A stretch of DNA of 64,000 nucleotides from JBBRTJ01 sp038244535. Its GTDB lineage: Bacteria; Actinomycetota; Acidimicrobiia; Acidimicrobiales; Ilumatobacteraceae. Positions 42,637 through 50,012 of this stretch are shown one piece after another (position 1 is the stretch's first letter; each line of letters opens with the position of its first letter). The translations under genes were made by a program, and so were the position numbers. The stretch is taken from the NCBI GenBank assembly GCA_038244535.1, contig JBBRTJ010000002.1:16353-80352 (forward strand), written 5' to 3'. Under the pieces are notes generated by a model. The model ran no database searches, was not told the origin of the DNA, and was given only the letters and a program-made list of their open reading frames with translations.

Positions 42637-43752
42637 ATGAACTTCGCTTTCAGCGAGGAGCAGGAAGAGCTCCGTCGCACCGTTCGTTCGTTCCTCGAGC
42701 AGAAATCGGCCGAGGCCGACGTCCGCACGCAGATGGAGACCACCGACGGCTTCGACCCCGCCGTGTGGAGCCAGATGGGCGAGCAGCTCGGCCTGCAGGG
42801 CCTGGCCATCCCCGAGGAGTTCGGCGGCTCGGGCTACACCAACGTCGAGCTGGGGATCGTGTTCGAGGAGATGGGCCGCGCCCTGCTGTGCGCGCCGTAC
42901 TTCTCGACCGTCGCGCTCGCCTCCAGCCTGCTGCTGGCCGCCGGTGACGACGCCGCCAAGCAGGCCTACCTGCCCGGCATCGCCTCAGGCGAGACGATCG
43001 CCACGGTCGCCTTCACCGAGGCCTCAGGCCGCTGGGACGAGGCTGGGATCACCCTGCCCGCCACCAAGACCGGCGACGGTTGGACCCTTACGGGCGACAA
43101 GACCTTCGTGCTCGACGGCCACACCGCATCGCTGCTGCTCGTCGCCGCTCGCACGTCGGCCGGCGTGTCGATCTTTGCCGTCGATCCCACCGCGGCCGGC
43201 GTGACCCGCACCCCGCTGTCAACGATGGATCTCACTCGCAAGCAGGCCAAGGTCGAGTTCGAGTCGACCCCGGCCACGCTGGTCGGCACCGAGGGCGCCG
43301 GCTGGGTCGCCATCGAGCAGATGCTCCAGCTGGCCGCCGTCGCCCTGTCGGCCGAGTCGACCGGTGGCGCCCAGCGGTGCCTCGAGATGGCGGTCGAGTA
43401 CGCCAAGGTGCGCGTGCAGTTCGGCCGCCCGATCGGCTCGTTCCAGGCCATCAAGCACAAGTGCGCCGACATGCTGCTCGAGGTCGAGTCGGCCAAGTCG
43501 GCCGCCTACTACGCCATGTGGTGCGCCGCCGAGATGAACGACGAGCTGCCGGCGGTGTCGTCGCTGGCCAAGGCCTACTGCACCGAGGCGTACTTCCACG
43601 CCGCCGCCGAGAACATCCAGATCCACGGTGGCATCGGCTTCACCTGGGAGCACCCGGCCCACCTGTACTTCAAGCGGGCCAAGTCGTCCGAGCTGCTGTT
43701 CGGCGATCCCTCCTACCACCGTGAGCTGCTGGCGCAGCGCATCGGCATCTGA
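42637..43752 (+). CDS. Acyl-CoA dehydrogenase
   Basis: A 371-residue FAD-dependent acyl-CoA dehydrogenase that puts a double bond between C2 and C3 of an acyl-CoA. The N-terminal helices begin FSEEQEELRRTVRSFLEQ, the middle domain has VAFTEASGRWDE, and the C-terminal domain has FGRPIGSFQAIKHKCADM and IQIHGGIGFTWEHPAHLYFKRAK. ATG 42637 has AGGAGG nine bases before it. It is on its own; in Actinomycetota many such enzymes act on sterol or branched side chains as heteromers, which is a possibility only. A strong hairpin follows its stop. Confidence 0.93.
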   Translation: MNFAFSEEQEELRRTVRSFLEQKSAEADVRTQMETTDGFDPAVWSQMGEQLGLQGLAIPEEFGGSGYTNVELGIVFEEMGRALLCAPYFSTVALASSLLLAAGDDAAKQAYLPGIASGETIATVAFTEASGRWDEAGITLPATKTGDGWTLTGDKTFVLDGHTASLLLVAARTSAGVSIFAVDPTAAGVTRTPLSTMDLTRKQAKVEFESTPATLVGTEGAGWVAIEQMLQLAAVALSAESTGGAQRCLEMAVEYAKVRVQFGRPIGSFQAIKHKCADMLLEVESAKSAAYYAMWCAAEMNDELPAVSSLAKAYCTEAYFHAAAENIQIHGGIGFTWEHPAHLYFKRAKSSELLFGDPSYHRELLAQRIGI

Positions 43753-43772
43753 CCCGAACGCGACCTCGTACC

Positions 43773-43797
43773 GGGCCGGCCCCTCAGGGGCCGGCCC
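43773..43797 (+). terminator. Strong hairpin after the acyl-CoA dehydrogenase gene
   Basis: GGGCCGGCCCC-TCA-GGGGCCGGCCC is a perfect 11-bp stem with a 3-nt loop, 20 bases after the stop codon. There is no U tract, which is common in very GC-rich bacteria. It directly touches the 59-bp repeat array. Confidence 0.75.
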
Positions 43798-43974
43798 GTG
43801 TCGCGTCCGGGGTGGGGGCCCGCGAAGCGCGGCGAACGCGGGACGGGCCCCGGCCTGTGTCGCGTCCGGGGTGGGGGCCTGCGAAGCGCGGCGAACGCGG
43901 GACGGGCCCCGGCCCGTGTCGTGTCCGGGGTGGGGGCTCGCGAAGCGCGGCGAACGCGGGCCGAGCCCCGCCCC
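43798..43974. repeat. 59-bp tandem repeat, three copies
   Basis: Copies begin at 43798, 43857 and 43916 with GTGTCGCGTCCGGGGTGGGG. The first two differ at one or two positions, the third at a few more, mostly at its end. Each unit can fold, with GGGGCC pairing to GGCCCC across GCGAAGCGCGGCGAACGC. A 59-bp period cannot keep a reading frame, so it is not protein-coding. Confidence 0.9.
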
Positions 43975-43992
43975 GTACTGTCAAGCCCTGTG

Positions 43993-44454
43993 ATGGGAGT
44001 CGTGCTGATCGTGGTGGCCGGGTTGGCCGTGTTCGCCATCGCGGCGGCGGTGATCGGCCGGGAGGCGCATCGCCTGGACGCGGTGGCGCCCCGGGCCGTG
44101 TACGACCAGGACGAGGCGGTGACCTTCGTGGCCGACCACCTCCCCGAGGTGGCCCAGGCCCGCCTCACCTCAGCCGAGGTCGCCCAGCTCCTGCGCTGGC
44201 ACCTGCGCTACCTCTGGCAGAAGGGCCTGCTCCCGGCCGTAGCGGAGGACCAGGTCCAAGACATCGCCACCCCGGTGGTGGTGGCCGAGACCACCGTCGT
44301 CGGGTACCTCTTGGGCGAGGCCGACGGACTGGGGATGGACGTGCTCGACGAGGACGTCGCCCTCGTCGTCGACGCCCATCTGGCCTACTTCGACGTGATC
44401 GGCGCCGTCGGCCCGGAGGCCGACGATCCCGACGTTCCCGACGTCGGCCTCTAG
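43993..44454 (+). CDS. Conserved hypothetical protein with N-terminal membrane anchor
   Basis: A 153-residue protein with one N-terminal hydrophobic segment (MGVVLIVVAGLAVFAIAAAV) and a soluble remainder. The central block LLRWHLRYLWQKGL looks conserved, and the end is acidic. I know no function for it. ATG 43993 is used; a GTG one codon before is equally possible. It begins 18 bases after the 59-bp array, which may therefore lie in its leader or promoter. Confidence 0.6.
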   Translation: MGVVLIVVAGLAVFAIAAAVIGREAHRLDAVAPRAVYDQDEAVTFVADHLPEVAQARLTSAEVAQLLRWHLRYLWQKGLLPAVAEDQVQDIATPVVVAETTVVGYLLGEADGLGMDVLDEDVALVVDAHLAYFDVIGAVGPEADDPDVPDVGL

Positions 44455-44477
44455 CCCCTCTAGCCCCTCTAGCCCTT
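44451..44477. repeat. Nine-base tandem repeat CTAGCCCCT x3
   Basis: Three successive units, the last ending CTT. The first holds the stop codon of the preceding gene. It looks like replication slippage. Confidence 0.8.
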
Positions 44478-44491
44478 CGTCGCCGATCGAG

Positions 44492-44534
44492 CTTGTGCGC
44501 CCAACGCAGGCCCTGGCCCCTTTCGACGCACAAG
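44492..44534. other. Inverted repeat with 27-nt loop
   Basis: CTTGTGCG (44492-44499) pairs with CGCACAAG (44527-44534). It may end transcription of the hypothetical gene or be an operator for what follows. From here to 44648 I see nothing else. Confidence 0.35.
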
Positions 44535-44648
44535 TTGCCCACCGCGCTACCTAGTCGCGCCCGCCGGTGCGAATACGTCGTCCTACCGATGTGCCGAGAG
44601 GGTTCAGGGGCGCAAGGTGATGGTGCCCAACTGCCTCAGGAGCATCCC

Positions 44649-44873
44649 ATGGACACCGCCAGCACCTACGCCATCGTTCGTCATCACGGTCAGGCGCTCT
44701 GCGACGAGGCAACTGCTCGTCGCCAGGTGCGGTCCGGTCGCCCGGCCCGCCGCTTCGGCCGCTCGGTGCGCCGCCGCGCTCGCGCCGCCTTGCCGCCGGG
44801 TTCGGGCGGGCCTCTCCGCCAATCACCCTCGATCGGTACGCTCGCCGCATGCTGCTTGGCCGAACCGGCCTGA
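44649..44873 (+). CDS. Small Arg-rich protein, 74 residues
   Basis: ATG 44649 has AGGAG six bases upstream. The protein starts MDTASTYAIVRHHGQALCDE and continues with an Arg-rich middle (ARRQVRSGRPARRFGRSVRR); the C-terminal third is low in structure. Short Arg-rich proteins with a similar beginning stand alone in many actinobacterial genomes, though I know no function. The end overlaps the LuxR gene start by 25 nt in another frame, so reading it could affect translation of that regulator. It is too short for coding statistics to prove it. Confidence 0.45.
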   Translation: MDTASTYAIVRHHGQALCDEATARRQVRSGRPARRFGRSVRRRARAALPPGSGGPLRQSPSIGTLAACCLAEPA

Positions 44874-47605
44874 GTCCCGTGCTCGTCGGGCGGTCCGCCG
44901 CCCTCGGCCGGTTGCGGTCCCTGCTCGGTGGTGTGGCGGCCGGGGGTGCGCCCGGCCCGACGATCGCGCTCGTCAGCGGCGAGGCCGGCGTTGGCAAGAC
45001 CCGCCTGCTGCGAGAGCTCGGCGCCGGCGCACCGATCGGCACCGTCGTGCTGGCGGGCCAGGCCGAGCCGGGTTCGCTCGGGCGGCCGCTCGAGCTGGTG
45101 CGGTCGCTGCTCGGCCCCCACCCCTTCGACGCACGAGCTGATCTCCCCGAGTCGACTCGGGCCTCGGTGACCGCCATCGTCGAGCGGATCGGAGACCGTC
45201 CAGGGCTCGTGGTGTTCGATGATCTCCACTGGGCCGATGCCGAGAGCGTCGAGGTGTTCGAACGGCTTGCCGCCACCGGCCCGGCCACCATGCTCCTCGT
45301 CGGAACGTACCGTCCCGAGGACCTGAGCCGCCGCCTGCCAGGAGGCGAGATGCTCGGTCGGCTCGAGCGACGCCACACGGTGCACCCGGTGCACCTCGAC
45401 CGCCTCAGTCGCGACGAGGTGGCGTCGTTCCTGGCCGCGGTCGCCGGGCGTCCCGCCCCCTCGGCCGCAGTCGAGGTGCTGTCCTCGCGAACGGGAGGCA
45501 ATCCGTTCTTCCTCGAGGAGATCATGGCTTCGGCCGGTGACATCCCCCTCGAGCGCTTGGTCGATGAGCCGCTCCCGTGGACGCTGGCCGAGCTCGTGGC
45601 CCATCAGCTCGACGGTCTGAACGCCGACGAGCGGCGGGTGGTCGAGGCGCTGGCCGTCATCGGCCGGCGGGTGCCGTTCGACGTTCTCGCCATCGTCACC
45701 GAGCTGGGCGAACGCACCCTGATCGCGCACCTCCGTTCGCTCGTCGCAGCCGGCGTGCTGCTCGAGGAGCGGCCCGACGAGCTCAGCTTCCGCCATGCGC
45801 TCGTGCGCGACGCGGTGCAGAGCCAGCTCCTCGGCCGTGAGCGGCGCCGACTCCACGAGCGGGCGCTGGCGGCACTGATCGAGTCGACCTGCGCCACCGA
45901 CTTCGCCGACCTGGCCCGTCATGCGGCGGGCGCTGGTCGCTACGACGACCTCGTGCGCCTCGGGCGCAGCGGCGTCGCCCACTACCTGGCCCAGGGATCG
46001 TCGTTCCAGGCCCTGCGACTCGCTGTCGAGGCGTTGGCCGAGGCCCCCGATGACGTCGAGCTGCTCGCCGGGGCGGCCCGCGCCGCCTGGCTCATCGGGC
46101 TCGATGAGGAGGCCGCCGAGCACGCCCAGCGCTGGCGCCTCGTTGTCACCGGCACCGACGACCTCGAGGGGCGGTGCGCGGCGCTGCGCCAGCTCGCCCG
46201 GATCCGTCACGAACAAGGCCGCACCACCGAGCTCTGGGCGCTGACCGACGAGCTGGAGTCGCTGATCGACGAGCTCGCCGTGGGCGAAGAGCGGCCGCGG
46301 GTGCAGGCCTTCCTGGCCCAGGCTCACATGCTGAACGACCACAACGACCTGGCCATCGCCTGGGCGCTGCTGGCCGAGGCCGAGGCGCTGCGGATCGGGG
46401 CCGACGCCGTGCGGGCCCAGGCCATGGTCGAGCGCGGGTCGGCGCTCGTGATGGTCGGCGAGGTCGACGGCGCCGTGCTGCTCCGCGACGGTTCGGCACT
46501 CGCCGAGTCGGCGGGTGACCTGGTGACGGCGACGCGAGGTCTCAACAACCTCATTGGGTCGGTCCCCCTCTCGCTCGACGAGCGCCGCGCCGTCGTGGCT
46601 CGTCTCAACGAACTGGCCGAGCGCAGCGGCTTCACGATGCTCGGCGCCGATGCCATGGGCCGCACCGCCTTTCTCGAGGTGCACGCGGGCCAGTGGGAGG
46701 CCGCGTGGAACGCCGCGCAGACCTCCGCCCGTCCGTCGCAGCAAAGGGGACACCCAGGCGAGGACTGGGCCACGGGGATCGAAGCGCTGCTCCTGATCGA
46801 GGCCGGTCGCGCCGACGAGGTCGAGGCGCGGTTGCTTCGGCCGCCCGAGAGCGTTCACGGGCGCCACTGGTACAGCCCGCACTGCGTTGATCGGGCGTTG
46901 CGCCTAGCGCTGCTCGCGCAGCGCGGTGGCGCCGATCGGCTCGACGTCGATCTTGCTTGGCGGGCGGTCGAGGAGCTCGTCGCCGAGCAGTCGGGATCCG
47001 AGCTCGACCTCGTGTCGATTGAGATCGAAGCGGCCCTCGCCCTCGGCATCGATCCCGCTGCCGTCAGGTCGGCGCTGGGTGGTCTGCGGCCTGTCGTGTC
47101 CGGCAACCTCGGCGGGCTGCTCGAGGCCAGGCTGCGGGCCGCCGATGGCGATGCGGCGGGGGCGGCAGAACTGCTCGACGCCTGGCTGGCGGCCCCGGCG
47201 GTCGAGGTCGTCAGTGCCGCGACCCGAGCCGGCGCCGAGGCCCTGCTGGCCCGGACGCTGCTGGGCCTGGGCGACACGGACCGGGCCTTGGTCGTCGCCC
47301 GGCGCGGGCGTGACCGCCTGGCGGCCTGGCCCGGTTGGCGTCGCGATGACCTCGATGCGCTCATCCGGCGATTGGAAGGGGCGCGGTCCTACGCCGCCGG
47401 CGACACCGAGCTGACGCCTCGTGAGCGCGAGGTTGCCGCCCTGCTGGCCGATGGGCTCACGAACGCGCAAGTGGCGGCCGCGCTCTACATCTCGCCCAAG
47501 ACGGCGGCGGTGCACGTGTCGAACATCCTCATGAAGCTCGGGATGGCGAGTCGCGCCGAGGTGGCCGCGTGGGCGGTGCGCAGTGGCGTGGCGCGGGCCA
47601 GCTGA
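44849..47605 (+). CDS. Large ATP-binding LuxR family regulator (LAL type)
   Basis: A 918-residue regulator. The N-terminal AAA-type NTPase has Walker A GEAGVGKT at 44-51 and Walker B LVVFDDLHWAD; a long helical TPR-like centre follows, and the C-terminal LuxR helix-turn-helix is LTPREREVAALLADGLTNAQVAAALYISPKTAAVHVSNILMKLG. LAL proteins switch on nearby pathways after binding a ligand and ATP. ATG 44849 lies six bases after TACGCT, with no Shine-Dalgarno. No obvious target operon stands beside it; the nearest is the polysaccharide region. Confidence 0.92.
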   Translation: MLLGRTGLSPVLVGRSAALGRLRSLLGGVAAGGAPGPTIALVSGEAGVGKTRLLRELGAGAPIGTVVLAGQAEPGSLGRPLELVRSLLGPHPFDARADLPESTRASVTAIVERIGDRPGLVVFDDLHWADAESVEVFERLAATGPATMLLVGTYRPEDLSRRLPGGEMLGRLERRHTVHPVHLDRLSRDEVASFLAAVAGRPAPSAAVEVLSSRTGGNPFFLEEIMASAGDIPLERLVDEPLPWTLAELVAHQLDGLNADERRVVEALAVIGRRVPFDVLAIVTELGERTLIAHLRSLVAAGVLLEERPDELSFRHALVRDAVQSQLLGRERRRLHERALAALIESTCATDFADLARHAAGAGRYDDLVRLGRSGVAHYLAQGSSFQALRLAVEALAEAPDDVELLAGAARAAWLIGLDEEAAEHAQRWRLVVTGTDDLEGRCAALRQLARIRHEQGRTTELWALTDELESLIDELAVGEERPRVQAFLAQAHMLNDHNDLAIAWALLAEAEALRIGADAVRAQAMVERGSALVMVGEVDGAVLLRDGSALAESAGDLVTATRGLNNLIGSVPLSLDERRAVVARLNELAERSGFTMLGADAMGRTAFLEVHAGQWEAAWNAAQTSARPSQQRGHPGEDWATGIEALLLIEAGRADEVEARLLRPPESVHGRHWYSPHCVDRALRLALLAQRGGADRLDVDLAWRAVEELVAEQSGSELDLVSIEIEAALALGIDPAAVRSALGGLRPVVSGNLGGLLEARLRAADGDAAGAAELLDAWLAAPAVEVVSAATRAGAEALLARTLLGLGDTDRALVVARRGRDRLAAWPGWRRDDLDALIRRLEGARSYAAGDTELTPREREVAALLADGLTNAQVAAALYISPKTAAVHVSNILMKLGMASRAEVAAWAVRSGVARAS

Positions 47606-47670
47606 TCGCCGATTCTTCCCCCGAAAAACCCTTTCGCCGAGTCGATGGCTGTGCTGGACTACCCAGACCG

Positions 47671-47753
47671 AAGGAAGGAGGTGGTCCAACTGCATCATCA
47701 ACGTTCTGGGACCTCGGAGGTGGCTGGCCGCTAGTCGGCTCGCTGGACCACCT
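47671..47753 (+). promoter_or_regulatory. Near-perfect Shine-Dalgarno inside a long inverted repeat
   Basis: AAGGAAGGAGGTGGTCC (47671-47687) matches the anti-Shine-Dalgarno of 16S rRNA almost base for base. AGGTGGTCCA (47679-47688) is the exact reverse complement of TGGACCACCT (47744-47753), so the ribosome site could be hidden in a hairpin. ACCTCGGAGGT inside the loop forms a second stem. The only frame after the site is a 14-codon one from a CTG at 47690, or a 29-codon one from ATG 47645 that runs through it. A regulatory leader or short-peptide gene is possible. Confidence 0.35.
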
Positions 47754-47846
47754 GGCGAATTCCCGCCATCCACCATCGCTCTCGCTGCCGGGAATCGGTC
47801 CCACCCGGCGACCAACGTGCGAGGCCGATCCCATCCAGTGTTGCCG

Positions 47847-47874
47847 CTCGGGGCACCCACACGGGTGCCCCGAG
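47847..47874. terminator. Bidirectional terminator between the LuxR gene and galE
   Basis: CTCGGGGCACCC-ACAC-GGGTGCCCCGAG is a perfect 12-bp stem with a 4-nt loop, 18 bases beyond the galE stop and downstream of the LuxR gene on the other strand. It can serve both. Confidence 0.85.
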
Positions 47875-47891
47875 TCGCGTCCGGGCTCGCC

Positions 47892-48875
47892 TCAGTCGCC
47901 GTAGCCGTCGGGGTGCGTCGAGTGCCACCGCCACGCGCTGGCGATCACTTCGTCGAGCGTGCGGTCGGGGCGCCAGCCGAGGACCTCGGCGGCCTTGCGG
48001 TTGTCGGCGAAGACCGCCTCGGGGTCGCCGGCCCGCCGGGGCCGGTCGACGGTGGTGATGGTCCGGCCGCTGACCCGGCGGGTCGTCTCGATCACCTCGC
48101 GCACCGTCGAGCCCTTGCCGGTACCGAGGTTGATGGTGGTGCTCTCGCCGCCACCCTCGAGGTGCTCGAGGGCGAGGGCATGGGCCTCGGCGAGGTCCTC
48201 GACGTGGATGTAGTCGCGGATCGCGGTGCCGTCCGGGGTCGGGTAGTCGGTGCCGAAGACGTCGAGGGAGTCGATGAGACCGAGTGCGGCCTTCATCACG
48301 ATCGGCACGAGGTTGAGGGTGACCGTCCAGTCCTCGCCGATGACGCCGTCGCTCGCCGCGCCGGCGGCGTTGAAGTACCGCAGCGACACGAACCGGAGAC
48401 CGTGGGCCTGCTCGAACCACGGGAGCATCTCTTCGACCATGAGCTTGCTCTGGCCATACGGGCTCTCAGGGTGGAGGCGGTTGGCCTCGGACACCGGGAG
48501 CACGTCGGGTGTCCCGTACACCGCGCAGGTGGAGGAGAACACGAAGTGGCGGATCCCGGCCTGCTGGGTCACGTCGAGCAGGGCCAGCGAGCCACCGACG
48601 TTGTTGCGGAAGTACTTCTCGGGGACGTGGACGCTCTCACCGGCGGCCTTGGACGCGGCGAAGTGAAGGACAGCATCGACGTCATATTCGGCGAGCACCT
48701 TGGCCACGAGGTCCTGGTCGGCGATGTCGCCGACGACAAGGGGCGCATCGAGCACGGCGCCGCGATGACCAGCGTCGAGGTTGTCGAGCACCACGACCTC
48801 GCGTCCGCGCGCCCGTAGGGCCCGGACGGTGTGGGAACCGATGTATCCGGCGCCGCCGGTGACGAGCACGGACAT
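47892..48875 (-). CDS. galE: UDP-glucose 4-epimerase
   Basis: A 327-residue extended SDR that interconverts UDP-glucose and UDP-galactose. The NAD motif GGAGYIGSH is at 7-15, Ser115 in FSSTCAVYG, and Tyr140/Lys144 in SPYGQSK. The C-terminal substrate part (NAAGA, GTDYPTPDGTAIRDYIHVEDLA) is typical of GalE. AGGAGG lies eight bases before ATG 48875. It opens the polysaccharide region and is transcribed alone, ending at the strong terminator. Confidence 0.95.
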   Translation of the reverse strand: MSVLVTGGAGYIGSHTVRALRARGREVVVLDNLDAGHRGAVLDAPLVVGDIADQDLVAKVLAEYDVDAVLHFAASKAAGESVHVPEKYFRNNVGGSLALLDVTQQAGIRHFVFSSTCAVYGTPDVLPVSEANRLHPESPYGQSKLMVEEMLPWFEQAHGLRFVSLRYFNAAGAASDGVIGEDWTVTLNLVPIVMKAALGLIDSLDVFGTDYPTPDGTAIRDYIHVEDLAEAHALALEHLEGGGESTTINLGTGKGSTVREVIETTRRVSGRTITTVDRPRRAGDPEAVFADNRKAAEVLGWRPDRTLDEVIASAWRWHSTHPDGYGD

Positions 48876-48943
48876 GGGGACGACCTCCTGAAGTGGGAGG
48901 CCCAGGGTAACGAGCCTCCTCGGGGCCGGTAACGTCCCACGAC

Positions 48944-49192
48944 ATGGAACGGCCCTCGCGCTTCGAGCACTACCGCTTCGTCGGCGACAAGCGCAGCCAG
49001 GTGGTCCACGAGGTCGACGCCTGCGATGCCCCCGAGGTGATCGCCGAGCTGATGGCGGCCGGCACGTTCCTGTGCTTCGGTCCCGACACCTTGCCCGAAG
49101 CCCGCAACCGCGGCTACCACCTCTGTCGGGCCTGTCCGGGCGTTCGCGCCGCAGCTGCAGGCCTTCGGGCCGACGCCGACGCCTCGGCTTGA
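48944..49192 (+). CDS. Small conserved hypothetical protein
   Basis: An 82-residue soluble protein. It begins MERPSRFEHYRFVGDKRSQV, and has three Cys (residues 27, 44 and near 61-64) in a layout that does not form a clear metal motif. ATG 48944 lies eight bases after TAACGT and there is no Shine-Dalgarno. I recognise no function. An alpha/beta-hydrolase-like gene follows after 33 nt. Confidence 0.55.
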   Translation: MERPSRFEHYRFVGDKRSQVVHEVDACDAPEVIAELMAAGTFLCFGPDTLPEARNRGYHLCRACPGVRAAAAGLRADADASA

Positions 49193-49225
49193 CGACGCGC
49201 TCGTGAGCGGCGCGGGCCACGGCGC

Positions 49226-50002
49226 GTGAACGGCAGCTTCGTCTCCGATGGGCTGACGTTGGCCCGTTACCTCGCGTTCCCCGCCGGCCGCGCCGCTGCT
49301 CCCGCCGCGGGCGTGCCCGGCGTGGTGCTGTGCCACGGGTTCCCGGTGGGGCCGCTCGATGCTCGCCAGTCGGCGGGCACGTTCCCTGAGCTCGTCGATC
49401 GGATCGCCAACGAGATGGGGTGGGCGGCCATGACGTTCACGTTTCGGGGCTGTGGGCACAGCGAGGGCGACTTCGCACTCGGTGGCTGGCTCAGCGACCT
49501 CCGCGCCGCCGTCGAGCACCTGGTCGCCGAGGCCCATCCGTCGGGCGTGTGGTTGGTCGGGACCGGCGCCGGCGGCTCGCTGGCCATCGTGGTCGCCGCC
49601 GACGATCCGCGGGTGAAGGGTGTGGCGGCGCTTGCCGCGCATGCCGACTTCGACGACTGGTCGGCCCAGCCCCGGCGGTTCCTCGACCACGCTCGCGAGA
49701 TCGGGGCGGTGCGCACGCCGGGGTTCCCGGCCAACACCGAGCAGTGGGCCCGCGACCTGCGCACGGTGCACCCGATCACCGCCGCCACTCGCTTCGCCCC
49801 GCGACCGCTGCTGCTGGTGCACGGCGACGACGACGAGAGCGTGCCCCCGACCGATGCCCGGCTGCTGGCCGAGGCACACGGCGCGGCCGAGCTTCGTCTG
49901 ATCGGCGGGGCCGGTCACCGACTCCGCCACGACCCTCGGGTCGTCGCGATCCTGCTGGGCTGGCTCGACCGGCAGCGAAACGCCGCCGCCGGTCGAGCCT
50001 GA
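49226..50002 (+). CDS. Alpha/beta hydrolase-fold protein lacking the nucleophile serine
   Basis: A 258-residue alpha/beta-hydrolase. VVLCHGFPVGP gives the oxyanion loop, HGDDDESVPP the acid and GGAGHRLRH the His, but the nucleophile elbow reads GTGAGG where GxSxGG is expected, so Ser is Gly. It may be inactive as a hydrolase, bind a ligand, or use another group. GTG 49226 is the first good start. Its end is 10 nt from that of the convergent secreted protein. Confidence 0.75.
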   Translation: MNGSFVSDGLTLARYLAFPAGRAAAPAAGVPGVVLCHGFPVGPLDARQSAGTFPELVDRIANEMGWAAMTFTFRGCGHSEGDFALGGWLSDLRAAVEHLVAEAHPSGVWLVGTGAGGSLAIVVAADDPRVKGVAALAAHADFDDWSAQPRRFLDHAREIGAVRTPGFPANTEQWARDLRTVHPITAATRFAPRPLLLVHGDDDESVPPTDARLLAEAHGAAELRLIGGAGHRLRHDPRVVAILLGWLDRQRNAAAGRA

Positions 50003-50012
50003 CCAGGGTCGT

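Noticed and set aside
43812..44873. Long plus-strand frame running through the 59-bp repeats
   Set aside because: Its first two thirds are repeat DNA and antiframe of the membrane-anchored protein; only the last 74 codons, with their own ribosome site, are plausible.
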